Source: Symsagittifera roscoffensis (lineage: Eukaryota; Xenacoelomorpha; Acoela; Convolutidae). Taken from it: a stretch of DNA of 64,000 bases. Position 1 is the stretch's first letter. Each line of letters opens with the position of its first letter. Made by a program: the position numbers and the translations under genes. The notes under the pieces are model-generated. The model was given only the letters and a program-made list of their open reading frames with translations. It was not told the origin of the DNA and ran no database searches. The stretch covers positions 20,803,996-20,867,995 of the forward strand of contig NC_087066.1 of NCBI RefSeq assembly GCF_963678635.1, in the 5' to 3' direction. Positions 1 to 10,419 of this stretch are shown piece after piece.

Positions 1-786
1 AATAAAAATAAAAATTAGTAGCATGACAATAAATGGTTAGTAATCATAAATCATCCTGTTGTTCCAGCTTCATCACCTAAAACATAACAGCAATCATCAA
101 ACCCACTAATATCATAAAAACACTAAATCTTTACTTTACACAAATTAAAACATTATTAAAACTTAAAGTCACTTAATTTTAAAACCAGATCATCAAGGCT
201 TATCCTTGGATCTTAAATCATTTTCTACTTAATTAAATTTTAAATTTGATCATCAAGGCTTATCCTTGGATCAAACAGAACAACTTTGTTCTCCCCCACC
301 CACTTAATTAGTGTCTAACGACCTCAAACGTCGATTCACTATCCAACCCTTTCTAAAAACCCAAGACTAATAGAAATTTTTAAACAAAACTAATCATTCA
401 AATTAGGATAAGCAGTGAAGAACTTCGGTTATTCATCCTTCACTTGACCCCCCCTCTTACCAGACCCAGGATAAATCTTAGACTTAGTAAGTTTAAAATA
501 GTACCTAACGAACTACTCGCGTTCTAATTATACCTGAACCTTGTGGATCGATTTACTATTCTCCAACCCTTGAACACAATCACTCCCTTAAGTAAGATTA
601 AGTAAGTTAACACCTTAGCTTATACTAGTCACGAGAAAGTAAAATCATTCTCCGGAATCGATATACTTTTCTCTCCAACCCTGAACAAAAAGACCCAGGT
701 TAAGCTAACCAAAAAATCGTAAGAACTAACAGTTTAAGAAAATAGAAATCATTTAACAACCTTTTGCATCCGTCATCCTAAACCTT
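1..786 (+). repeat. Untranslated leader of the retroelement with internal repeats and stem-loops
   Basis: No ORF is found. A 25-nt unit containing AAGGCTTATCCTTGGATC occurs twice, near 188-212 and 249-273; each copy folds as a small stem-loop (CAAGG/CCTTG). A second motif ending in TCTCCAACCCT or a close variant recurs near 330-352, 547-570 and 655-683, each time after ATCGAT or TCGATT. The motif AGACCCAGG occurs near 463 and 690. Repeated hairpins in a retroelement leader are candidate packaging, dimerisation or translation-control signals; that role is inference. No primer-binding site could be identified, because the 5' LTR border is not in the window. Confidence 0.5.
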
Positions 787-1254
787 ATGTCATTTAAAAA
801 CCTAGGAAATAAACAAACAATCATTTTACACAATTGTGAAATAGATAACAAAAAATACGACCTTGTAATCACACCTCATACACAAACAGTTGGATACATT
901 CGCACAAAACGACAAACACTAAAGAGAAAAATAATAACTAAACAAAGACAAATAACACGAAAAAGATTTTCAAAGAATCGAAACGCATTTTCAGAATCAG
1001 AAACCAACAGTTTAGACGAACTTTACAAACTAAAAGAATCAGTAGATAAAAATTACCCACTTCACGATCAATTATATTTTTCTGACTCAGAAACAACTTC
1101 AAATTCATCACAAAGAGGAAAAAGAAGAATAAAAAAGCAGTACAAACACAAACCAGTACATCTATACAATTGGAATCAACCAATTCGACACATTAATAAT
1201 TACATATTAACAGTCATCGAACGAAAAAATGAGCTCAACACACACTCCAGGTGA
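787..1254 (+). CDS. Basic 155-aa retroelement ORF, unknown function
   Basis: This is the first ATG-initiated ORF after the leader. The product is strongly basic, with clusters of K/R at residues 38-60 and near 110-120, and a Ser-rich acidic stretch (ESETNSLDE and SDSETTSNSS) between them. I recognise no family. Its stop overlaps the next ORF by 26 nt, and the next frame is +1 relative to it. It could be an accessory RNA-binding protein, or the N-terminal part of a Gag precursor made by frameshifting. Its length and its position in a G-poor strand with compatible codon use favour a real gene over a chance ORF. Confidence 0.5.
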   Translation: MSFKNLGNKQTIILHNCEIDNKKYDLVITPHTQTVGYIRTKRQTLKRKIITKQRQITRKRFSKNRNAFSESETNSLDELYKLKESVDKNYPLHDQLYFSDSETTSNSSQRGKRRIKKQYKHKPVHLYNWNQPIRHINNYILTVIERKNELNTHSR

Positions 1255-1807
1255 AGAAACTCCAGATGATGATGAAATCTTTCCCTTTATAGTAGACGCA
1301 GATACTGATAGAGGACAACACTTATTTTGTCAAAATTTACTCATAAATTTATTTGAACCCGGAATTAGTCCATGTAAAACAGAGTTCCCCGATGTAAAAA
1401 TCAAAAGACAAATCATAGATCACTATCTAAAAGATATATGCAACATAACACAACAGTATGGAATCTACTCTATAGAATTCACTTCCCCAAACCATAATAA
1501 TAGAACATATACTATTCAAACAGACGATCTCGATTTAGAATTTTCAAAAGTCTTTTCAGAATATATAAAAAGCATCCAATACCATAACTCACAAAGAGCA
1601 AACTCCATTTTCACCAATGAAGTTTTCGCAATAATATATAGTTATATTTCAATATTAGAAAATGAACTACCATTAACAAATGTCTCACCGACAGACACAT
1701 CTAAACATTTAAGAGTACGACATGAAATCACACTACTCTCTAGTTATTTACGATTTACAAAAAATTTTAGCATGGTTCATAATAGATTATTTCACACACA
1801 ATATTGA
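1229..1807 (+). CDS. 192-aa retroelement ORF, unknown function
   Basis: This ORF starts 26 nt inside the preceding ORF and ends 86 nt inside gag-pol, so three successive frames overlap. The N-terminus is acidic (EETPDDDEIFPF) and the rest is a mixed, probably folded, chain without a signal peptide or membrane segment. No family is recognised. It lies where a matrix-like or N-terminal Gag region would be expected. The gag-pol frame is again +1 relative to this one, so a programmed +1 shift could fuse it to Gag; reinitiation is the alternative. The sequence does not decide between them. Confidence 0.5.
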   Translation: MSSTHTPGEETPDDDEIFPFIVDADTDRGQHLFCQNLLINLFEPGISPCKTEFPDVKIKRQIIDHYLKDICNITQQYGIYSIEFTSPNHNNRTYTIQTDDLDLEFSKVFSEYIKSIQYHNSQRANSIFTNEVFAIIYSYISILENELPLTNVSPTDTSKHLRVRHEITLLSSYLRFTKNFSMVHNRLFHTQY

Positions 1808-4800
1808 TTTAATTGCACAAGCAAGAAAAAATTTTAGACCCCAAAATTCGAACGATGAAACCGCTATCACAGAACAATCAGATTATGTTTGGGACCCCGA
1901 ATGGTCTCATCCCGCATTTATAAGCTTCCCACAATCAATCTCAAGTCAAGCAATAGGTACAATATCTTACATAAGAGACTATGTAAGAGTAATACCATTA
2001 ACAATTGATGCAACACCATTAAACTATAATACATTTTTACCCGATACACAAAATAATAGTTTAAACTCTACAGTCATACACAATGAAAACCTCAATGGAA
2101 CTAGGAATCTTACTCAACAAGATATCCAGACACCATCACACTTCATAAATGAAGAAATTGTACACACAACAACTACACAACAAAGTATTTCACCAATACG
2201 CCCAAATTTAACAACACCAAGAAATACAAATCCTTCACAAACACAGGTAACCTTACAATCAACCGTAAAACCTTCGGTTGCCCCTAAATATTCACATATG
2301 GATTATCAAACATACAAACCCGTGACAATACCATCAAAAACACGCAAAACATTCACTAGAAACAACTTTGCAGACCATAATTATAATTATACACATCCGT
2401 CAAAAACAAATTATCAACCACAAAGGAATTTTAATCAATATACAAAACCTCGAAACTGGGATAAACCAACAACCCAATATAATTCAAATAATTTTCAACC
2501 AAATCCTCCACAGGATCGCAGTGAAAATTACCCATTTTTTCAACAAAATAAAAATAAAAAACAAACATCTTATCAAATGGATTATTTATCCTCAGATGAA
2601 GATTTCCTACAACCAGATATATTTGCACAAAATACTCAAGAATATCGTAGACAAGGAATACAGAAAACACGTATAAATCATAGGAATTTTTCTCCACAAC
2701 CAATAGATGCACAACATCAACAAGCAATTCAACAACAAAATCCAATTAATACACAATCCTTTCAACCAATTCAACAACAAAATCCAATGATTGCACACTC
2801 GTATCAACCATCACAAATGCAAAATGAAATACCACTACCATATTATCTTCAACAACATGAAATAACAAGAAACCAACTTTCAAATTTTTCTCAAATGCCA
2901 AATGCAGCAGAATCATTACAAATGACAATGAATCCATACCTTATGGGTGGATCATCAATAACATCAAACAAACCTTTAATGGTTTTCACAGGAACAGACC
3001 CTGAATACTCTGTAGAAGACTATTTAAATGCAGTAACAGCAAACCTGATTTTAAATATCGGACCTGAACCAATAAATACGCCACTACATCAAAATTGGAT
3101 ACATCGACGCACAGCGTTAATACAAACAACCTTAGATGGCGCAGCCCAAAAATGGTTTTCAGTACTACCTCAAGAAATAAAATCAAACTGGAAAAGATTT
3201 ACACAAGAATTTTCAAAAATGTTTGACTCCGAAAGAAACAAACAACAACAAAGAGTTTTATGTAATGAAATTCGCAGATTACCAAACGAAACCATCAAGC
3301 AAATAGCAGTAAGAATCGAAACACTAGTTCGAAAAGCATATTCACTAAATACACACGACTATAAAAACACTAAGATGACAGAAATCTTAATGATGACCTT
3401 AACACCACAATTAAGGAAAATAGCAATAAAAAAGAGAGCATCCCATCCTTCTTCAATTCGAGAACCCGATTTAGATTTTCGAAAACTAGTAGACAAACTA
3501 GAACAAGCAGAAATTACGATGAAACTAGAAGAAACGGAAAATCTGAAATTACAATACGTTAACAAAATTGAAACGACTCCCACTAATATTAATAATATAC
3601 AAGAATCAGAAACAGATCTCGTTGAAAAAATCACTGAAATACTCAATATTTACGAAAAGAACCCGAACTTTAAAGGCAAACCATCTTTCAAAAAATGGTG
3701 TAATTATTGCCGACGATACGGACATAGTATTTCCGAATGTAGACAAAAACAGCAAGATAGTCAAAATAAACCTCAAAAATACAAAGAACCAAATAAATCA
3801 TTCTATCAATACATGAAAAAAGATCAAAATCTACCAAACAAAAATGTATACAGCAACAACAGTTCAGGAAAGCCACTTCCGAACAATACAAGTTATACAA
3901 GAAATCAATCCCCATATAACTCAAGTTATAGAGGAAGATCACCAGAACGAAGAAACACGTATAATTCATCACAAAATCACTACAATAGACCAAATAGTAG
4001 AAATAACTACTCCAGATCAAATTCGAATACACAACGATTTGTTTCTAGATCTAATTCCCAACCAAGAAATAACTACTATCCAAACAACCAATCACGAAAT
4101 TCATCATACAATAGGAATAGAAACTACTCCTATAATAGAAATAGAAGTTATTCAAACAACCGAAACCAGAATTACCCAAACAATCGATCAAGAAATAACT
4201 CATATAATAGATCGAACTATAACAGACCAAACAACAATTATCAAAACAGATCGCGAAATAATTCACAAAATCGACACCCAAGTTATAATAATCGTTACAG
4301 AAATTATTCCAAATCACCACACCGAAATAATAATCACTATAATACATCTAATAATCGTCATAGAAGCAGTACACCTAAACATCAAAGACAAATCAATCAA
4401 GTACAATCTAATCCAGAAACAACATCAGACCCCCCAGGTATTGATGACACAGTAACCGATACGTTACAACTCAATCAAATAAATTGTACATCATCAGATT
4501 CAGAAAGTGATACTGAAAACACTCTTGCTATCAATATGATAAAAGTCGAAAATGACTATGAATCTGTTATATATGAACAACCCTTTCCATCACATATATA
4601 TGAAAATCAATCAGAATTTCTTCAAAATCATTACACTACACCCATAAATTCCACACCAACAACGCAAGAAACAAATGCAAAAAATACTACAGCACAACCA
4701 GATCAAAATGCCAAAACAAAATGCTTGAATACAAACCACATCTACCAAAATATACAAAAAGAACAACCCAAAGAAAAAATTTGGACAATACCATTTCTCT

Positions 4801-7800
4801 TAGAAAGCCCAAGAAATAAAGAATTTCAACCACCAGACCTTGAAATAGATTTTTTAATTGATTCAGGAGCAGAATCAAACATAATAAACATTCCCACATG
4901 GAATGAAATAAAATCCTTACACCCAAAGCTAACACCTCTGGAAACCTCCAGCAAGCTAGCAACAGCACAAGGATCAACATTGATAAACTACGGAAAAATC
5001 CAATTATTTCTCCTCCCTACCAGAACAATAGAGCAAAGCAAAATTTTAAATAAACCATTCAAACAAATATTCCATATCACTGATATTAAATATAATATCA
5101 TTGGAATACCATTTATTTCAAAGTATATACCAACAATTAACATACTAAATAGTAAAATATTAATCAAAGATAAATATACAAAAACAAAAGAAACATCCTT
5201 AACATTTTTTCAAAGATTAAATAAACAACCACCATTCTTTTCGAAATTCTATCCAATATATAACCAACAAAGAAAACACCTGAAACCACTATCAGGAAAC
5301 ATCTATAATTTTTCAATCAAACAAGTTCACCAATATGATAAAGAACAAAACAAACAAAAATTTTATATGTCAGATTTTGAATTCAAACCTATTCATAAAT
5401 TTTTCAAAATCACAATCTCTTCAATAAAATATTTGAAAAATTCGAATTCAGATATAATTTCTTTACATGTTTATAACAACACACCTTACCAAGTAACATT
5501 ACCTTTAGGACTTCTAGGATATTGTGAAACCAACGCTACAATAACACCAATACACGAAAAAGCCTATCGCGTAAATAATATACTCCAATTACTAGATATA
5601 TGCCAATCTACAATTCTTAATGAAGAATTATCTATAAATAATATAATAAGTAACGAAAACAGAAATACGGATTATTTCACAAAAACTCCATATTTCAAAC
5701 CTACATTCAACATAACTAATTACACAGAGCACCAACAAAAATTCTTAACAATGTTTAACTTCCAACATTCACAAATAACACAAGACGAATTCGAAAAATT
5801 AGCCAAACAGCTAATTAAATATTCATCAGTCTATGCAACATCAAAATTCGATGTTGGTAAAATAAGTTCATCACTACATCTCCCATTAAAACCTGACGCA
5901 GTTTTCAAAAAACAAAGAGCAAGTAAAGTACCAATTCACTTACATGATAAAGTAAACAGATTACTCGATATTTTAGAACAATACAATATTATATCACCAG
6001 TAAACAAAGAAGAACAACCAAAAGGCAACACATTCATCAACCCCGTTATCATTCTAGCTAAAGGAGAATCATTAAAAATCGTTCTCGATGCTAGATACCT
6101 CAATTCACTCATAGATGAATCAAAATGTAATTGGCCCATTGAACCAATACAAGTTATTTTAACAAAAATAAACGGCAAATACTTCACAACCGCCGACATG
6201 AATAGTGCATACAATCAAATGCCACTAGATGAACAATCACGACGTTTAACACAATTTGTTATCGGAAACCAACAATATGAATTTAACCGCTTATTCTATG
6301 GAATATCCATAGGACCAGCAGCATTTTCAGCTTTTATGAGCAAAATTTTTAGACCACTGATACTCAAGAAAAACGCAATCACCTATCTAGACGATGTTTT
6401 TATGCAATCACAAACAAAAGACGAAATGTTCAAAGTTTTAGAAACATATCACCAAATACTTCAGAACGAAAATCTGAAGGCCGCCCCCGATAAATCACAC
6501 TTCTTTTTGACAAAAGTTAAATTCTTAGGACATAACATAGAAAGAAAAACAATCACTCCACTGAAATCACGCATTGACGCTATTCAAAAACTTCAACCAC
6601 CAACAAATAAAAAGAAAATCCAAGAATTCCTTGGAATGTTAAACTTTTTAAGTAAATATGTTTATAAAATGCAATTATATCTACGACCATTTTACAACAT
6701 CCTTAGACAACAAAATAATTTTGAATGGAATACAGAACATCAAACACGATTCGAAGAAATAAAGAAACTTTTAACCGAACAAATTTCAAACACAATTCCA
6801 GACCCTGATCAACCATTTTATGCAATGTGCGATGCTTCGAACTTTGGCATCGGCGCAGCACTATTACAATCACATAATGGTACAAATAAAATGAACCTTA
6901 TATCAGCAAACTCTCGATTATTCACTCAAGCAGAGCTAAGACTCTCAACTCTAATGAGAGAATGTACAGCCATAATCTATACACTTACAGAATATGAATT
7001 TCTGATACTTGGATCAAAACATCCCACAGTTTTATTCACAGATCACAAACCAATCATTTTTCTCTTCACACAGAAATCTAACCCAAACCACCGAGTTTAC
7101 AGATTTCAACTAATTCTAATGAAATTTCCAAACTTACATATAGTTTGGACTGCAGGAAAAAATCTTGCATTACCAGACACCTTAAGTCGAAATACACCAC
7201 CTGAATTACTTACACGAAAAACCACAGTTGAAATACCCAAAAATATAAAATTCTACCTTGCAGAAAACGAAACATCACCCCGATTAGAATGCAAATATGC
7301 AGTAAAAACTGATATTGAACAATCACAAATAAATAATTTACAACATTTTCCACTTTATCTAGATTGTCAAAATAATCATTATGAAGTTGATTTACTTGGA
7401 ACCTCAACTTTCAAACCAATCCCATATTCTCAATGGATAAAAAATAACACCCAACAAAAACGAACAAAACAACACCTGCCTAAAAAAGATCATTTTCCAC
7501 TAATTGAAAAAGAAGATTTAACTGATAAAATAAATTTATCAGGACCCCAAACAAGTGATTCAAAATACACAATAAATCAAGTTTTTGACCTTCACGACCC
7601 ACTTGATACAATACCCTTATCTAAATTAGAAATCGAAAACATTTTTCTCCCCCCAACAGAAACAATTACAATTTCAACACTGAAACAATATCAAAACCTT
7701 GACCCAATAATTCGACAACTGAAATCATGGCATAAATATAAAACTAAACCTATCAAAGCAGATTCAACCATTCTAGGAAATAAAACACTCCTCCGATACT

Positions 7801-9398
7801 TTCGCAAATTTAACAACACAACAATTAACGAAAAAACAGACCTTTTAGAGTATAACCTAAATGAATCTACAGTTCCCTGTCTTCCTATAAGTATGATTCT
7901 TATAGCTTTTAATATATCACATACACAAAATATTAAAGGACACTCTGGATCAGAGAAAACATATTCAAATTTTATACAAAATTTTTACTTCCCAAATGCA
8001 CCAATTTGGATAAAAGTACTATGCAATGATTGTATAGTATGTCAACTGAATAAACCTTACCCAAATCAAAAACAAATAGCACAAAAACAAGATTTTAAAG
8101 GACAAAGTCTGTACTTTAATCACCGTATCTCATTTGATACTAAAGGACCAATTTCACCCTCATCAGAAGGAAACTCCTACATTATGGTAATTGTTGACGC
8201 ATTCACACACTATGTAGCACTTAACCCAGTACCACATTGTAATGCTTATTACGCATATACAACACTCTATGAACACTGGATAGCAAAATTCGGACTACCA
8301 GAAATTTTAGTCACAGACAATGGTACAGAATTCATAAATAATGAAATAATAACACTATGTCATTTATACAACATTAAACACAAACCACGTACATCTCATG
8401 CACCTTGGACAAACGGCTTAGTCGAAGGTATGAACCGTTCACTACAAGAATATCTTAGATGTATCATCAACGGAAATGATACAAAATATACCGAATGGTC
8501 AGCAGATGTAAAATTATTTCCCTTAGCATATAATTCACAAATCACGACAACTTTAGGAATGTCACCATACGAAATGGTTTTCAACCAAAAGCCACGCAAA
8601 CCAATAATGTTTACAGCAAATTCCCATAAAAACGCACAAGGTTATTGTCAACCAAATAAAGACTCAATTTGTTATAACCTACCATTACATACGCACGATG
8701 AAGATCATTTTCATCACCCACAAATTCTTAAATTAGCCTCCGGTACACACACCGAATGGATTTTAAATAGAGATAAGAAACACAATGAAATTTACCAAAA
8801 AATAACAAAAAAATTATTACAAAGACAAAATATAAATGAACAAATCAATTCACGATTTACACCAGCTTCCGATTTAAAAATTGGAACATTTGTTTTAATA
8901 CCTAATTTTAATACTCAAAAAGGAATTTCTAAAAAATTACAACCCCTTCGAAAAGGACCATACCAAATAATTGCAAAACCCACTGATGTCACATATAAAA
9001 TTATCGACTCAAACAAAAAAGAAATCGTTCAACATCGAAACAACCTATTACCTTATTACCCAAAAGAATACGCACTCCGTGAATTAACTCAATTATATTC
9101 TTTCACAGGATTAAAAATCGTTCAAAATGAACCACATCTGAAAAACACAGAACAAAATGATAACCCCACCGAAAATCAAAACACAAAACCAACCGTCACA
9201 AAAAACAATACGCAAAACCAAAAAGAATCTCCAAAACAAAGAAAAAATAGAAAAATGACAGAACAAATAATACCCCAAGAAGAAATAGACAAATCAGAAC
9301 ATAGAAAAACAACAAGACTCCGAAATCAACCACGTAAAAACTACAAAATGTTCATCCCCCAATCTAAAATATTAAAGAAAGTAGAATTTAAAAAGTAA
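1722..9398 (+). CDS. Gag-Pol polyprotein of a Ty3/gypsy-type retroelement (2,558 aa, intact)
   Basis: A single frame encodes capsid and all enzymes. After a Q/N-rich N-terminal region, a retrotransposon-gag capsid domain lies at about residues 420-610 (GAAQKWF and the FTQEF motif). A CCHC zinc knuckle (CNYCRRYGHSISEC) is at about 660-675, then an Asn/Arg/Ser/Tyr-rich segment (690-890). The aspartic protease has LIDSGA near 1045. Reverse transcriptase spans about 1400-1640 with catalytic YLDD at 1555-1558. RNase H has CDAS near 1703 and TDHK near 1772. Integrase has an HHCC-like zinc region at 2065-2108, the catalytic triad in SFDTKGP (about 2137), VTDNGTEF (about 2198) and GLVEGMNR (about 2233), and a GPY/F module (RKGPYQII, about 2410). 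The ATG at 1722 lies inside the previous ORF and may not be the true start. Gag and Pol are not separated by a stop, so their ratio would need another control. Confidence 0.93.
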   Translation: MKSHYSLVIYDLQKILAWFIIDYFTHNIDLIAQARKNFRPQNSNDETAITEQSDYVWDPEWSHPAFISFPQSISSQAIGTISYIRDYVRVIPLTIDATPLNYNTFLPDTQNNSLNSTVIHNENLNGTRNLTQQDIQTPSHFINEEIVHTTTTQQSISPIRPNLTTPRNTNPSQTQVTLQSTVKPSVAPKYSHMDYQTYKPVTIPSKTRKTFTRNNFADHNYNYTHPSKTNYQPQRNFNQYTKPRNWDKPTTQYNSNNFQPNPPQDRSENYPFFQQNKNKKQTSYQMDYLSSDEDFLQPDIFAQNTQEYRRQGIQKTRINHRNFSPQPIDAQHQQAIQQQNPINTQSFQPIQQQNPMIAHSYQPSQMQNEIPLPYYLQQHEITRNQLSNFSQMPNAAESLQMTMNPYLMGGSSITSNKPLMVFTGTDPEYSVEDYLNAVTANLILNIGPEPINTPLHQNWIHRRTALIQTTLDGAAQKWFSVLPQEIKSNWKRFTQEFSKMFDSERNKQQQRVLCNEIRRLPNETIKQIAVRIETLVRKAYSLNTHDYKNTKMTEILMMTLTPQLRKIAIKKRASHPSSIREPDLDFRKLVDKLEQAEITMKLEETENLKLQYVNKIETTPTNINNIQESETDLVEKITEILNIYEKNPNFKGKPSFKKWCNYCRRYGHSISECRQKQQDSQNKPQKYKEPNKSFYQYMKKDQNLPNKNVYSNNSSGKPLPNNTSYTRNQSPYNSSYRGRSPERRNTYNSSQNHYNRPNSRNNYSRSNSNTQRFVSRSNSQPRNNYYPNNQSRNSSYNRNRNYSYNRNRSYSNNRNQNYPNNRSRNNSYNRSNYNRPNNNYQNRSRNNSQNRHPSYNNRYRNYSKSPHRNNNHYNTSNNRHRSSTPKHQRQINQVQSNPETTSDPPGIDDTVTDTLQLNQINCTSSDSESDTENTLAINMIKVENDYESVIYEQPFPSHIYENQSEFLQNHYTTPINSTPTTQETNAKNTTAQPDQNAKTKCLNTNHIYQNIQKEQPKEKIWTIPFLLESPRNKEFQPPDLEIDFLIDSGAESNIINIPTWNEIKSLHPKLTPLETSSKLATAQGSTLINYGKIQLFLLPTRTIEQSKILNKPFKQIFHITDIKYNIIGIPFISKYIPTINILNSKILIKDKYTKTKETSLTFFQRLNKQPPFFSKFYPIYNQQRKHLKPLSGNIYNFSIKQVHQYDKEQNKQKFYMSDFEFKPIHKFFKITISSIKYLKNSNSDIISLHVYNNTPYQVTLPLGLLGYCETNATITPIHEKAYRVNNILQLLDICQSTILNEELSINNIISNENRNTDYFTKTPYFKPTFNITNYTEHQQKFLTMFNFQHSQITQDEFEKLAKQLIKYSSVYATSKFDVGKISSSLHLPLKPDAVFKKQRASKVPIHLHDKVNRLLDILEQYNIISPVNKEEQPKGNTFINPVIILAKGESLKIVLDARYLNSLIDESKCNWPIEPIQVILTKINGKYFTTADMNSAYNQMPLDEQSRRLTQFVIGNQQYEFNRLFYGISIGPAAFSAFMSKIFRPLILKKNAITYLDDVFMQSQTKDEMFKVLETYHQILQNENLKAAPDKSHFFLTKVKFLGHNIERKTITPLKSRIDAIQKLQPPTNKKKIQEFLGMLNFLSKYVYKMQLYLRPFYNILRQQNNFEWNTEHQTRFEEIKKLLTEQISNTIPDPDQPFYAMCDASNFGIGAALLQSHNGTNKMNLISANSRLFTQAELRLSTLMRECTAIIYTLTEYEFLILGSKHPTVLFTDHKPIIFLFTQKSNPNHRVYRFQLILMKFPNLHIVWTAGKNLALPDTLSRNTPPELLTRKTTVEIPKNIKFYLAENETSPRLECKYAVKTDIEQSQINNLQHFPLYLDCQNNHYEVDLLGTSTFKPIPYSQWIKNNTQQKRTKQHLPKKDHFPLIEKEDLTDKINLSGPQTSDSKYTINQVFDLHDPLDTIPLSKLEIENIFLPPTETITISTLKQYQNLDPIIRQLKSWHKYKTKPIKADSTILGNKTLLRYFRKFNNTTINEKTDLLEYNLNESTVPCLPISMILIAFNISHTQNIKGHSGSEKTYSNFIQNFYFPNAPIWIKVLCNDCIVCQLNKPYPNQKQIAQKQDFKGQSLYFNHRISFDTKGPISPSSEGNSYIMVIVDAFTHYVALNPVPHCNAYYAYTTLYEHWIAKFGLPEILVTDNGTEFINNEIITLCHLYNIKHKPRTSHAPWTNGLVEGMNRSLQEYLRCIINGNDTKYTEWSADVKLFPLAYNSQITTTLGMSPYEMVFNQKPRKPIMFTANSHKNAQGYCQPNKDSICYNLPLHTHDEDHFHHPQILKLASGTHTEWILNRDKKHNEIYQKITKKLLQRQNINEQINSRFTPASDLKIGTFVLIPNFNTQKGISKKLQPLRKGPYQIIAKPTDVTYKIIDSNKKEIVQHRNNLLPYYPKEYALRELTQLYSFTGLKIVQNEPHLKNTEQNDNPTENQNTKPTVTKNNTQNQKESPKQRKNRKMTEQIIPQEEIDKSEHRKTTRLRNQPRKNYKMFIPQSKILKKVEFKK

Positions 9399-9998
9399 TT
9401 TTAAAATTTTACACTTCACAATCTTGAAACCTCCGTAACATTTTTCATTTCATTTTTTCAAAATAACATGCTCACAAGTACGCAATAATTCTAGTTCAAA
9501 ATAGACCAATAGGATTCATCCAATCCGCCACTTTCTCTAACTCAAACTAAGATCAATTAGACGAATAATCTAGAACTCCAGGCACATCTCTAACTATAAC
9601 TTTACAACCTCCAGGTTAAAAATAAGCAAACCACTCCAACTTGACAGCTAAAATAAATATCACCATAATACCGTACCCCTCCCTTATCTAATAACCCAAA
9701 GATCAACAATATTTCCCCAACTCAGACCACGAATACCCCCAAAACAAATTTGATAACTTAGCCTAAAGTCACAAAATGAAAATTTTAATTAGCCTAAAGT
9801 ATAAAAATCTCACCATACCCCGGATCATTTGACAAACAAAAATAAAGAAAAAGACGACCTCCCAGTCACCATGAAAATTGCCCCCAACAAATTTTTACGA
9901 AACTCAACCCACTTGTCAAAAAACTAATAAATAATTCGACCACACTAGAAAATCGCCTCAAACAGCAAAAAATATTCGACCAAGAGATCATTTCTTAA
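9399..9998 (+). other. Non-coding spacer between gag-pol and the small membrane ORFs
   Basis: About 600 nt without a convincing ORF. It keeps the A-rich, G-poor composition of the element. TTAGCCTAAAGT occurs twice, near 9758 and 9792. The sequence just upstream of 10016 (CTTTTCTCTCAAACAG) resembles a splice acceptor, so the spacer may hold the 3' splice site of a subgenomic mRNA. That is inference from consensus only. Confidence 0.4.
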
Positions 9999-10229
9999 AT
10001 GCTTTTCTCTCAAACAGTCGTTCAAATACTTATCAATTTTAAACATTTTTTTTCAATACTCCAAACTTTTATAATATTTCTTTTTGATATCATCGAATCT
10101 TTTCTAATAATCATAATAATTTTTTGTAATATTTTCTTAATTTTCTACACAATAATTGAACTATACCTCCAACTTTCCAAAACCCTTGAATATATCCACA
10201 GGTACGATTTTAACAACTTGTCTAAATGA
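9999..10229 (+). CDS. Small hydrophobic membrane protein (76 aa)
   Basis: The product is dominated by Ile/Leu/Phe. A long hydrophobic stretch at about residues 22-55 can form one or two membrane helices, followed by a short polar tail (YIHRYDFNNLSK). No signal-peptide cleavage site is clear. The ORF ends in ATGA shared with the next ORF, so the two genes overlap by 4 nt. The family is unknown; size and hydropathy resemble viral small membrane proteins or viroporins, which is an analogy only. In an A/T-rich strand a short hydrophobic ORF can arise by chance, but the exact ATGA coupling to a second membrane ORF argues for a real gene. Confidence 0.5.
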   Translation: MLFSQTVVQILINFKHFFSILQTFIIFLFDIIESFLIIIIIFCNIFLIFYTIIELYLQLSKTLEYIHRYDFNNLSK

Positions 10230-10414
10230 TACGAACAATTTTCAGTAGAACTGATATTTTTCTATTGTTTGTAATCTTTATAACATTTTTATCATCCCTC
10301 ATTTTGACCATATGTAAATGTATAAAGAAAGCAATCATCACATTTGCCCTAGCAACAATTTTCCTAATTCTTTTTTTAGAAGAATATTATAATAAACATA
10401 AACCTTCTCACTAA
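10226..10414 (+). CDS. Second small membrane protein (62 aa), coupled by ATGA overlap
   Basis: Translation would begin at the ATG of the ATGA that stops the 76-aa ORF. The protein has two hydrophobic segments (about residues 10-30 and 35-52) separated by the short basic, Cys-containing loop CKCIKK, and a polar C-terminus. I recognise no family. Tight coupling to the preceding ORF suggests termination-reinitiation on one mRNA. It is followed after 5 nt by the ATG-less frame at 10420. It could work as a membrane partner of the glycoprotein encoded downstream, but this rests on position alone. Confidence 0.5.
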   Translation: MIRTIFSRTDIFLLFVIFITFLSSLILTICKCIKKAIITFALATIFLILFLEEYYNKHKPSH

Positions 10415-10419
10415 AGTAA

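Noticed and set aside
1-60. 5' LTR end or primer-binding site at the left edge
   Set aside because: No match to the 3' LTR candidate and no tRNA-complementary stretch could be supported.
2368-4455. Overlapping + and - strand ORFs of 60-203 codons
   Set aside because: They lie inside gag-pol and are low-complexity shadow frames caused by its A/C-rich repeats.
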